A stretch of DNA of 64,000 nt. Origin: Polyangia bacterium (GTDB lineage Bacteria > Myxococcota_A > Polyangia > Fen-1088). Each line of letters begins with the position of its first letter. Position 1 is the first letter of the stretch. This document shows positions 17,646-25,970 of the stretch, in pieces. The DNA lies in the NCBI GenBank assembly GCA_036268875.1, contig DATATI010000021.1:62001-126000 (forward strand). The letters run 5' to 3'. The notes below the pieces were generated by a model that saw nothing but the letters and a program-made list of their open reading frames with translations, made no database searches and was not told the DNA's origin. Position numbers and translations under genes: made by a program.

Positions 17646-18328
17646 CGAGCCAGCACCGCGTCGGCCCCGCGCACCGAGGCGGCATAAAAACGCGCCCGCA
17701 GCAAAAGCTGCGTCGCCTCGTCGAGATCGCCGCCGCCCGCGCCCGCGTCGCTTTTGCGAAGGGCCGCCCGCCTTAGCGCGGCCGCCCGTTCGGTGACCAG
17801 CGCGGCGGCGACGGACAGGTTCAAGCTGCGGGTCATGCCCGGCATGGGAATGGCGAAGCGCACGTCGGCGTCGTCGATGGCGGACTGGCTGAGGCCGTCG
17901 TGCTCGTTGCCGACCAGGATGGCCGCCCGGCGGGTGAAATCGAGATCCTCGACTGTGACGGGCGCGCCTGGCACCGCCGCGTAGATCACGAAGCCGTCCG
18001 CGCGCAGCGCCGCCACCGCCGCCGCGTGGGTCTTGTGGCGCACGATATCCAGCCATTTTTCGCAGCCCTGGGACACCGTGGGCGAAAAACGAAACGGCTC
18101 GACGGTTTCGATGACGTCCACGCGCTGGACGCCGAAGGCCTCCGCGCTGCGCAGCACCGCCGCGCCGTTGTGCGGATCGTGCAGATTCTCGATGGCCACC
18201 CGCAGGCCGCCCAGGCGCTGGGCGATGGCCTCGTCGATACGCGCGCGGCGTTCGGGCAGCAGCAACGGCGCCAGCGCCGCGCAGGCCGCCGCCGGATCGC
18301 GGGCAATGAGATCGTGGGCGGCGCTCAC
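17621..18328 (-). CDS. TrmH/SpoU-family RNA 2'-O-methyltransferase
   Basis: This 235-residue protein has all three SPOUT motifs: motif 1 NLHDPHNGAAVLRSAEAFG, motif 2 ILVGNEHDGLS and motif 3 IPMPGMTRSLNLSVAAAL. These form the AdoMet-binding knot. The whole-protein pattern fits tRNA (Gm18) methyltransferase TrmH. The start is GTG at 18328. It converges with and overlaps znuB by 25 bp and lies 22 bp from the next minus-strand gene upstream, with which it may be co-transcribed. Confidence 0.9.
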   Translation of the reverse strand: MSAAHDLIARDPAAACAALAPLLLPERRARIDEAIAQRLGGLRVAIENLHDPHNGAAVLRSAEAFGVQRVDVIETVEPFRFSPTVSQGCEKWLDIVRHKTHAAAVAALRADGFVIYAAVPGAPVTVEDLDFTRRAAILVGNEHDGLSQSAIDDADVRFAIPMPGMTRSLNLSVAAALVTERAAALRRAALRKSDAGAGGGDLDEATQLLLRARFYAASVRGADAVLARHAAGARR

Positions 18329-18350
18329 GGTCGTCGCCGCACCGGGAGGA

Positions 18351-20906
18351 TCAGCGCGCGCGCGCGTCGCGCTTGGCGGAGCGTGCGATCTGATTGGCGG
18401 TGGTCCGGCGCTGGCCGGCGTGCTTGCCGCGTTTGCCGCCCGCCCCGCGCAGATCCACCGTCTCCCCGGGGCTGTCGTTGTCGGCGTCGAGATCCGGCGG
18501 CGGCTCCGGCTCCGGGCGCGCGGTCATCTTCTTCACCCATTCCAGGCACTGTTTCTCCGTGAACGTTGCTTCGCTGCGATCGAAGACCAAAGGTGGCTGC
18601 GACATGACGTCGGCGAACTCGGCGTCGTCCAGTCGTCCGCGTTCGTGCACCTTGGCCACGATTCGCCGCAGATATTTGTCCCACGGCGGATACACCGTGC
18701 CGTGGCAAAACTGGATGTACCGCCGCTTGGGGCTGGGCAAGATCGATGAGAAGAACGCCGCCTCCATCGGTGTCAGGTCAGAGGCCTTCTTTCCGAAATA
18801 ATGGCGCGCCGCCGGACCGATGCCATAGATGCGCGGCCCGAACTCGATGGCGTTGAAGTACAGCTCAAGGATGCGCTCTTTGGATAGCTGCTGTTCGATG
18901 TACCAGACCAAGAACAGCTCCTGCATCTTGCGCGACAGGGTCTTTTCCTGGCTGAGCAAAACATTTTTCACCATCTGCATGGTGATCGACGAGGCGCCCA
19001 TGCGGAACCCGCCGCGCGCCAGGTTGCGCTTGAGCGCGCTCTTGAACTCTGACGACACCCAACCGCGGTGGCGGAAGAACCCGTTGTCTTCGGTGGTCAT
19101 GATCGAATTGATCAGGTGCCGTGAGATCTGCGCGTAGGGCACGAAGTCCGGGTTCTCCGGGCCGATCAGGAACTGCATGATCTCGGTCTCGCCGGCCTCC
19201 GCGCCCAAGGGCTTGGGCACCTCGACGTTCTGAATGATCGGGCGCGGCTCGGACAGCTTGGCCACCGCGTCGGGCGCGGCCAGCACCTCACAGCCGTCGA
19301 TGTCCACCTTGCCGGTCAGCGCGGTGGCCTCCAGATCGGCGAAGTCGACGTGCGCCCCGACCTTGGCCTCGAACATTCCCTTGAGGTCAAAGCCCTGCAA
19401 GTGCGGCGTCAGCGCCTCGGGAATGCTGGACAGCAGCTTGGCGCACTTCAGGCGCGGCACTTCAAATAACAGATCTATCTTGGGCACGAACGGCCAGTGG
19501 TTGCCATCGGCGAACTTCACCGTGCCCGTCGGCAACGACACCGAACCGCTGACCTTGCCGATCAGATCGCGCACCCGTCCCTGCAACTGCTGAATGTCCA
19601 GCCGGCGCAGGGCTGGATACGCGGTCGCGCGCAGGACCACGCTGACCGACACGTTCTCGATGGGCGCGCTGGCCAGCGCGTCGTTCTGCAGGCTGAGGCC
19701 GACCACCGCCATCTCGCCGCCGAAGCCGATGGCGTCGCCGGCCCAGGTGAGATCGAAGCCAGCGTCGAGGTTGGTGTCCGCCGGACGCAGCACCGACCGC
19801 GGCAGGATGTCCGCCACCCGGTCCAGCGAGAACTGTTCGGCCCGCAGTACCAGTCGGCCCTGGCGCGCCACCGGATCGGCGCCGCCGCGCGCGGTCCACA
19901 GCGTCTCTTTCGCCCCGCCGTAACTTCCGTGTAAATCGATGATCAGCTTTTCGCCCGGTTTGCCCCCGGTGACCCCGGCTGGCGGCGGCCCCACCCGCCC
20001 GCTGATTCCGGTCAAGGACAGCGCCGATAGCGCCGTCAGCGAACCGTCCTGCAAAAGCAGGCTGGGATAGCCGTCCGGGCGCAGGCCGCGCAGGCCCGCC
20101 TGCACCTGCACCTCGCGCGCACCGAACTGCGGACCGTGGTCGGATCCGCCGACCGCCAGTCGGCCGGTCACGCCCTTCAAGCGAAACATCAGGTGATCGG
20201 AGGGCAGCATCACGCCGCTGATGTCTTGAATCTCCACCGCTAGACCGCTGCCGCCGTCGCGCACCGAGAGGCTGCCGCTCTCCAGCGCCACCCCCGGCAG
20301 CAGGGCGGGCTTGCCACCACCATCGTCGGCCCCGACGGGCTTGACGTCGCCGTTGGCGACCGGCTTGGCGTCGTCGTCGGTCTTGGCGGCGGCTCGGTGA
20401 GCGGACAGTCGCTCCAGAATGTCGCTAACATTATCGTAGTCACCGCCGCGGATGGCCCGCACGGCCAGGCCCGTTACCGTCACTGGACTGGCCGAATGCC
20501 AGCCGAGCGCCGCGCCGAAGGGCACCTTCACCTCGCGAACCGAGATCAGCGGCAGACCGTCGCCGCGACCGGCCACCTGCACACCGCGCAAGGTGATGCG
20601 CCCAAAGCCGGCGATCCCCGAGCCCACCGTCACAGTTCGACCGAGACGCGCCGTGGCCTTCGCAGCAACCACCCGCGCCGCCACCTGGCCCACCACGAAT
20701 GGGTACGCCACGCACGCCACCGCCACGCCGCCCGCCACGAACCAGCGCGCGCGGCGCCGACGGGCGACAGCCGGAGGTGGCACCGGAAAAGGGGGGCGAC
20801 CGTACTGCGGAGGCGACGCCAACCTGGAAATATTAACAGCGCGGGCGGCGATCCGCCGGGTTATTCGAACCGTCGCCGCCAGCGAAAAGGGGCCGGTTAT
20901 GGCCAT
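18351..20906 (-). CDS. AsmA-like protein fused to a GT51 peptidoglycan transglycosylase
   Basis: This protein is about 851 residues long. After a Pro/Arg-rich N-terminus and one membrane helix (near 60-80), roughly 480 residues resemble the AsmA/DUF748 type of long periplasmic beta structure (GSLSVRDGGSGLAVEIQDIS, LDAGFDLTWAGD). A GT51 glycosyltransferase module follows from about residue 580: catalytic E in MTTEDNGFFRHRG, ASSITMQMVKNVLL, RKMQELFLVWYIEQQLSKE, ILELYFNAIEFG. There is no transpeptidase domain. The C-terminus is Pro/Asp-rich then strongly basic. The start was set at ATG 20906; 21008 is also possible and neither has a strong ribosome-binding site. The family probably makes glycan strands or releases them near the outer membrane. 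Confidence 0.8.
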   Translation of the reverse strand: MAITGPFSLAATVRITRRIAARAVNISRLASPPQYGRPPFPVPPPAVARRRRARWFVAGGVAVACVAYPFVVGQVAARVVAAKATARLGRTVTVGSGIAGFGRITLRGVQVAGRGDGLPLISVREVKVPFGAALGWHSASPVTVTGLAVRAIRGGDYDNVSDILERLSAHRAAAKTDDDAKPVANGDVKPVGADDGGGKPALLPGVALESGSLSVRDGGSGLAVEIQDISGVMLPSDHLMFRLKGVTGRLAVGGSDHGPQFGAREVQVQAGLRGLRPDGYPSLLLQDGSLTALSALSLTGISGRVGPPPAGVTGGKPGEKLIIDLHGSYGGAKETLWTARGGADPVARQGRLVLRAEQFSLDRVADILPRSVLRPADTNLDAGFDLTWAGDAIGFGGEMAVVGLSLQNDALASAPIENVSVSVVLRATAYPALRRLDIQQLQGRVRDLIGKVSGSVSLPTGTVKFADGNHWPFVPKIDLLFEVPRLKCAKLLSSIPEALTPHLQGFDLKGMFEAKVGAHVDFADLEATALTGKVDIDGCEVLAAPDAVAKLSEPRPIIQNVEVPKPLGAEAGETEIMQFLIGPENPDFVPYAQISRHLINSIMTTEDNGFFRHRGWVSSEFKSALKRNLARGGFRMGASSITMQMVKNVLLSQEKTLSRKMQELFLVWYIEQQLSKERILELYFNAIEFGPRIYGIGPAARHYFGKKASDLTPMEAAFFSSILPSPKRRYIQFCHGTVYPPWDKYLRRIVAKVHERGRLDDAEFADVMSQPPLVFDRSEATFTEKQCLEWVKKMTARPEPEPPPDLDADNDSPGETVDLRGAGGKRGKHAGQRRTTANQIARSAKRDARAR

Positions 20907-21016
20907 TGAATGGGACCTTTCGGTTGACCGCAAAGTGGCGGTTTGTGTTAATTGGCCGACAATTGCCCGGTGGTGAATCTGGACCGGGCGGCGAACCCCA
21001 CCGCGCACGGAATGAC

Positions 21017-24000
21017 ATGACCGACGCCCAGCGTGCGCAGCTGGAAACCGCCCTGGCGCAGTTTCGCGCCCAGCGCTTCGCCGAGGCCGAAGCCACCTGT
21101 CGGGCTTTGCTGGCCGAGGATCGCGACTGCGGGCCGGCGTGGCAGCGACTGGCCCTGACCTGCGATCGCCTGGGCCGCGTCGCCGACGCCATCGCCGCTT
21201 TCGAAGCGGCCATCCGCTTGCTTGATGATCCCGGGCAAGCGCACCACAACCTGGCGGTGCTGCTCCACCAGCAAGGCGACGGCGCGGGGGCGTTGATTCA
21301 TTACCGACGGGCGATCGCCGCCGGCTGCGCCGATCCGCTGCTGGACAGCAACCTCGGCTGTCTCTTGCGCGATGAAGGGCAGATGCAGGCCGGCGCCGAT
21401 CAGCTGCGGCGAGCGGTGGCGGCCAATCCGGATTTGGCCCACCCCCAAAGTAATTTGGGTGTCACGTTGTGCTTGCAGGGACGGGTCGCCGAGGGCCTGG
21501 TGCATCTGCGCCTGGCCACGGTGCTGGCGCCCGACTGGCCGGTGGCCTTCAGCAATATGCTGTTCTGCCTGAACTATGCCGACGACCTGCCGCCGGCGGG
21601 GGTTGCTTCGGCGCATCGGCTTTTCGGGCGGCGCTTCGCCCTGGCGGCGACCGGTGCGGTGGCGCCGATCGTCGACGTCAATCCCGATCGTCCGTTGCGC
21701 ATCGGTCTGCTGTCGCCGGATTTTCGCCAGCACTCGGTGGCGTATTTTTTGGAGCCGCTGCTGGCGGCGCGCGATCCGGCGCGGGTGGCCTACTTCGCCT
21801 ACGCCAGCTGGTCGCACGCCGACGCCGTGACCTCCCGGCTGCGCCGTCTCTGCGACGGCTGGCGTGCCGTCGATCGTTTGTCGGATGCCGAAGCCGCCGC
21901 GGCCATGCGCGCCGACCGGCTGGACGTGCTGATCGATCTGGCGGGACACACCGCGCACAATCGCCTGGGCGTGCTGGCGCTGCGCCCGGCGCCGGTGCAG
22001 ATGACTTACCTTGGTTATCCCAACACCACCGGGCTCGACGCTGTCGACTGGCGCATCACCGACCGGTGGGCCGACCCGCCCGGTCTGACCGAAGCGCTGC
22101 ACAGCGAACGGCTGCTGCGCCTGACCGACGGTTTCCTCTGCTATCGCCCGCCCACCGATGGTCCGCCGGTCAGCGCGTCCCCGGCTGATGCCAGCGGAAA
22201 GATCACCTTCGCCACGTTCAACCAGCTGGCGAAGCTCTCGCCGACCACGATTGCGCTCTGGGGCCGGGTGCTGGCGGCGGTGCCGGGGGCGCGGCTTTTG
22301 ATCAAAGGTCCAGCGTTCGCCGACGCCGCGACGCGCGCGGCTTTCGCTGAACAGCTGGGCTCTTCTGCGCTGGGCGGCCATGACGTCCAGCTGTTGCCAC
22401 CCGTCAGCGACGAGCGCCACCATCTGGCGGCGTACGACCAGGTGGACATCGCGCTGGACCCCACCCCGTACGGCGGCACCACCACCACCTGCGAAGCGCT
22501 GTGGATGGGGGTCCCGGTGATCACGCTGGCCGGCGCCACCCACGCCGCGCGGGTCGGCGCCAGCCTGCTTTCGCGCCTGGGACTGCCGGACCTGGTGGCG
22601 GCGACCGCTGACGAATACGTGCGCATCGCCGCCACGCTGGCCGCCGACAGCGATCGGCGGCGCACGCTGCGCGCCGGACTGCGCGCCTTGACGACGACGG
22701 CCCTCACCGACGGGCCGCGCTTCGCGCGCGGATTTGAATCGGCGTTGCGGACGGCGTGGGAGGACGGCGTTCAACGGCAAGCTGCGGCGGCGCCAGCCTT
22801 GCCGCCGGAGACCACGCTATTGTCGATGGCTGGCGACGTGCGCATCGCTGTCAGTACCCGCGCCGATCAGATCACCGCCTACGTGGTGCGCGAGCAGCAC
22901 GATTGGTTCGAAGAGGAGATCGCGTTCGTGCGCGCCGCTGTCAATCGCGCCGAGCGCGCCATCGACGTCGGCGCCAACCACGGTGTGTACGCGCTGGCGC
23001 TGGCCCGGGCGGTGGGGGCCGACGGAAAAGTCTGGGCGTTCGAACCGCACCCGACGGCCGCCGCTCGCCTGCGCGCCAGCATCGCCGCCAATCATTTTGA
23101 CCAGCTTCAGTTGATCGAAGCCGCCCTTTCCGATCACGTCGGCCAGGGTCGGCTGTCGTCGGGGCCGAACAGCGAGCTGGCAGCGCTGGGCGGCGGCAAC
23201 GACGACGGCGATTTCACCGTTCCGCTGACCACGCTGGATCAAGCGGCGCACGATCAAGACCTGCGCGACGTGGCCTTCATGAAGATCGACGCCGAAGGGG
23301 CCGAGCCGGCGATCATCGATGGCGGGCGAGACTTCCTGCAGCGGGAGTCGCCGCTGCTGATGTTCGAAGTGCGCCACGGCGCCGGCCTGCACCGGCCCAC
23401 CATCGATGCTGTCGCCAGGCTGAACTACGATCGCTTTCGCCTGGTCCCGGGGCTATTGCTGCTGGCGCCGGCGCCTGATCTGGAGCTGCTGGATCCGTTC
23501 ACCCTGAACTTGTTCGCCTGCCGCCCTGATCGCGCGCAGGCGCTGGCAGCCGCCGGCTGGCTGGTGACGCGCGTGCAAGCGGTGACGCCGGCGCCCGGTG
23601 GAAGCTGGCTTGGCCATCTGCGCCCGCTGGCCATCGCGCGTTCCATCGGCATCGGCTGGCGCGGCCGGCAGCACGACGACGAGGCGGCGCACTTCGCCGC
23701 CCTGGACCACTATGCGCTGGCGCAGCGACCGCTGGATCCTCCGGGCGCGCGGCTGGCGCATCTGATGAAGGCCATCGAACACGAGAGCGAAGCCGTGACG
23801 GCGCGCCCGTCGCTGCCCGTGCTGCAGACGCTGGCCCGGCTGGCGTGGGAAGCCGGGTTTCGCGCGGTGGCCGTGCAGACGCTGAACACGCTCATCTCGC
23901 GCTGCCTGGAAGGGGACAGCGTCGAAGCGGCGATTCCGTTCCTGCCGGCGTGCCCGCGCTTCGATCAGGTGGCGCTGGCCGGCGACGACTTGCGAAGCTG

Positions 24001-24169
24001 GATCCTGGCCGCGGCTCTCGAACAGCGCGAGCGGCTGCGCGCCTTCTCGTCTTTCTACACCGCGCGCGACCCGGCCACGTTGCAAACCCTGGAGACCATC
24101 GCTCACCTTGGCTATCAAAGCCCGGAGATGGCCCGCCGGCTGGCGCTGGTGCGGCAACGCGTCGGCTGA
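21017..24169 (+). CDS. TPR / O-GlcNAc-transferase-like / FkbM methyltransferase fusion
   Basis: This 1050-residue cytoplasmic protein has three recognisable parts. Residues 1-190 are TPR repeats (AIAAFEAAIRLLDDPGQAHHNLAVLL and similar). Residues about 224-610 are a GT41 (OGT/SPINDLY-like) domain: LRIGLLSPDFRQHSV, DVLIDLAGHTAHNRLGVLALRP, PVQMTYLGYPNTTGL and the nucleotide-sugar site DPTPYGGTTTTCEALWMGVPVITL. Residues about 635-810 are an FkbM-type AdoMet methyltransferase (IDVGANHGVYAL, FEPHP, MKIDAEGAEP). A helical tail of about 200 residues follows. The start at 21017 (MTDAQ) fits the first TPR helix. It probably glycosylates protein or glycan acceptors, with a methylation step in the same chain. 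Confidence 0.88.
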   Translation: MTDAQRAQLETALAQFRAQRFAEAEATCRALLAEDRDCGPAWQRLALTCDRLGRVADAIAAFEAAIRLLDDPGQAHHNLAVLLHQQGDGAGALIHYRRAIAAGCADPLLDSNLGCLLRDEGQMQAGADQLRRAVAANPDLAHPQSNLGVTLCLQGRVAEGLVHLRLATVLAPDWPVAFSNMLFCLNYADDLPPAGVASAHRLFGRRFALAATGAVAPIVDVNPDRPLRIGLLSPDFRQHSVAYFLEPLLAARDPARVAYFAYASWSHADAVTSRLRRLCDGWRAVDRLSDAEAAAAMRADRLDVLIDLAGHTAHNRLGVLALRPAPVQMTYLGYPNTTGLDAVDWRITDRWADPPGLTEALHSERLLRLTDGFLCYRPPTDGPPVSASPADASGKITFATFNQLAKLSPTTIALWGRVLAAVPGARLLIKGPAFADAATRAAFAEQLGSSALGGHDVQLLPPVSDERHHLAAYDQVDIALDPTPYGGTTTTCEALWMGVPVITLAGATHAARVGASLLSRLGLPDLVAATADEYVRIAATLAADSDRRRTLRAGLRALTTTALTDGPRFARGFESALRTAWEDGVQRQAAAAPALPPETTLLSMAGDVRIAVSTRADQITAYVVREQHDWFEEEIAFVRAAVNRAERAIDVGANHGVYALALARAVGADGKVWAFEPHPTAAARLRASIAANHFDQLQLIEAALSDHVGQGRLSSGPNSELAALGGGNDDGDFTVPLTTLDQAAHDQDLRDVAFMKIDAEGAEPAIIDGGRDFLQRESPLLMFEVRHGAGLHRPTIDAVARLNYDRFRLVPGLLLLAPAPDLELLDPFTLNLFACRPDRAQALAAAGWLVTRVQAVTPAPGGSWLGHLRPLAIARSIGIGWRGRQHDDEAAHFAALDHYALAQRPLDPPGARLAHLMKAIEHESEAVTARPSLPVLQTLARLAWEAGFRAVAVQTLNTLISRCLEGDSVEAAIPFLPACPRFDQVALAGDDLRSWILAAALEQRERLRAFSSFYTARDPATLQTLETIAHLGYQSPEMARRLALVRQRVG

Positions 24170-24251
24170 GCGATACAAAAATGTAAGAAACCACAAACAG
24201 CTTTTGCCGTTTTGCCGGGCTTTTTTGTACGTTCCGCCGCCCGAACGCCCG

Positions 24252-24422
24252 ATGAAAACAAATCGCTTGGCAATTCTCGCTTCCGCGGTGGCGATCGGAC
24301 AGTGGTTTGTGGCGACGGCCCACGCCCACGCGCAGGTCGCGGACGATTGCGCTTCGCCCCGGCTGACATATGTTTGCCGCTGCCATGCAGTGGGAAGGCG
24401 AACGCCGAAGCGACAACGTTGA
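24252..24422 (+). CDS. Possible small secreted peptide overlapping the YpfJ-like gene
   Basis: This 56-codon frame begins with a convincing signal peptide (MKTNRLAILASAVAIGQWFV, then ATAHAHAQ) followed by a short Cys/Arg-rich tail (DDCASPRLTYVCRCH). It overlaps the next gene by 38 bp in another frame. It could be a real small exported peptide, the relic of an older gene, or chance. No ribosome-binding site is clear. It is kept because the signal peptide is better than expected by chance. Confidence 0.3.
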   Translation: MKTNRLAILASAVAIGQWFVATAHAHAQVADDCASPRLTYVCRCHAVGRRTPKRQR

Positions 24423-25230
24423 AGACCGGCGCGGTATCTCCCTGCGCGGCGGCGCCATCGGCGGCGGCGCGGTGGTGCTGGCGTTGGTGGCGGCGCTGCT
24501 GGGCGCGCCAGAGGATTTGATCCGCACGTTGCTGGGCGGTGGTGGCGTCAGCGAGGTCAGCGATCCACGGCCGCGCAGCCCGCGGGAAGAAAAGCGCGCC
24601 GATTTCGTCCGCGTCATCCTCGCCAGCACCGAAGACGTGTGGTCGGCCGTGCTGCCCGCCAGCGGCCCGCGCTATGTGCCGCCCAAGCTGGTGCTGTTCT
24701 CCGACGAGGTTCAATCCGCCTGCGGGATGAACAGCGCCGCAGTGGGACCGTTCTATTGCCCGCCCGATCGCAAGGTGTATCTGGATCTCAGCTTCTTCGA
24801 AGAGCTGGCCCGACGTTTCGGCGCGCCCGGCGATTTTGCGCAGGCGTACGTGGTCGCACACGAGGTCGGCCACCACGTGCAAAATCTGCTGGGGATCTCC
24901 GAGCGCACCCAGGCCGAGCGATCGCGCCTGTCGCAAGCCGCCGGCAACCACATCTCCGTCGAGACCGAGCTGCAGGCCGATTGCCTGGCCGGCGTCTGGG
25001 CCTTTCACGCCAACCAGACCCGCCACCTGCTGGAGCCGGGCGACGTCGAAGGCGGACTGCGCGCGGCAGCGGCCATCGGCGACGACACCCTTCAGAAGGC
25101 GGCGCGCGGCCAGGTGGTCCCCGAGACCTTCACCCACGGCACCTCGGCGCAACGAACGCACTGGCTGCAGCGCGGCCTCAAGAACGGACGCGTCGCCGAC
25201 TGCGACACGTTCGCCGCCCGCGCTCTTTAG
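24385..25230 (+). CDS. YpfJ-like neutral zinc metallopeptidase
   Basis: This 281-residue membrane-anchored protein starts with the family's usual opening (MQWEGERRSDNVEDRRG; compare the common MRWxxRxxSxNVEDRRG), which fixes the start at 24385. One membrane helix lies near 28-46. The zinc site is HEVGHHVQ, with a downstream Glu-containing helix ELQADCLAGVWA. Further family features are PFYCPPDRKVYLDLSFF and GTSAQR near the end. Physiological substrates are unknown. It converges with the ECF sigma gene with no gap between stop codons. Confidence 0.9.
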   Translation: MQWEGERRSDNVEDRRGISLRGGAIGGGAVVLALVAALLGAPEDLIRTLLGGGGVSEVSDPRPRSPREEKRADFVRVILASTEDVWSAVLPASGPRYVPPKLVLFSDEVQSACGMNSAAVGPFYCPPDRKVYLDLSFFEELARRFGAPGDFAQAYVVAHEVGHHVQNLLGISERTQAERSRLSQAAGNHISVETELQADCLAGVWAFHANQTRHLLEPGDVEGGLRAAAAIGDDTLQKAARGQVVPETFTHGTSAQRTHWLQRGLKNGRVADCDTFAARAL

Positions 25231-25881
25231 TCAGGCGCCGCCCGCCAGCTCCTCCGCCAGCCGCCGACGGGCGTGAAACAGCCGCGACATGATCGTGCCC
25301 ACCGGGCACGCCACGAACTCGGCGATCGATTGATACGATTCGCCGTCGAGCTCCCGGAGCGCCAGCGCCTGCCGGTGCGTCGGCGACAGACGCGCCAACG
25401 CGCAGTGAACGATGGCCGCCGCCTCGGCGCGCAGATACTGCCGCTCGGGCGTGTCGTTGTCGTCGGCGTCGCTGGCGTCGATGGCAGAGGCGGTCCCTTC
25501 GTCGGCGGGGTCGTCGCGATCGGCCAGGCGGTCGCGGCGGCCGGGCGCGCGGCGCAGGCGATCAAGCGCCGTGTTGACCACGATGCGATGAAGCCAGGTG
25601 GAAAACGACGACCGCCCTTCGAACCGCGTGACGTGGCGGCACACCTTGATCAGTGACTCCTGCACCACATCTTCGGCCTCGTCGCGATCGCGCACCATGC
25701 GCAAGGCAACCGCCAGCAAGCGGGGACGGGCGTGAGTCATCAGGCGTTCCAAGGCGTGACGATCACCGCGCTTTGCGGAGCCAATCAGTTCATCGAGATC
25801 CCGCAGCGAATTCGCCTCGCGGGCGTGGGGCGTTCTGGTCAGTGTTTCGGGCTCGATTTCGATTTCGTTTAGGTTTTCCAT
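25231..25881 (-). CDS. ECF (RpoE-type) sigma factor
   Basis: This 216-residue protein has sigma region 2 (LLAVALRMVRDRDEAEDVVQESLIKVCRHVTRF, FSTWLHRIVVNTALDRLRR) and region 4 (LSPTHRQALALRELDGESYQSIAEFVACPVGTIMSRLFHARRRLAEEL). The regions are joined by an acidic linker. About 40 extra residues precede region 2. No anti-sigma gene is adjacent on this strand; the divergent neighbour is the DUF4175-like gene, a possible target. No ribosome-binding site is obvious at the ATG. Confidence 0.92.
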   Translation of the reverse strand: MENLNEIEIEPETLTRTPHAREANSLRDLDELIGSAKRGDRHALERLMTHARPRLLAVALRMVRDRDEAEDVVQESLIKVCRHVTRFEGRSSFSTWLHRIVVNTALDRLRRAPGRRDRLADRDDPADEGTASAIDASDADDNDTPERQYLRAEAAAIVHCALARLSPTHRQALALRELDGESYQSIAEFVACPVGTIMSRLFHARRRLAEELAGGA

Positions 25882-25970
25882 GGCGATCGGGGATCAGTGC
25901 AAAGGCGAGACCTAACCTTTGTGGAGGCAATCACCCACACCCGCACCTGCTACTATTCGGCAAGCGCGAC

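Noticed and set aside
20948-22780. Long minus-strand open frame of about 610 codons
   Set aside because: It lies antisense to the TPR-OGT-FkbM gene, has low-complexity Arg/Gly/Gln composition and no domain. High GC gives long chance frames.
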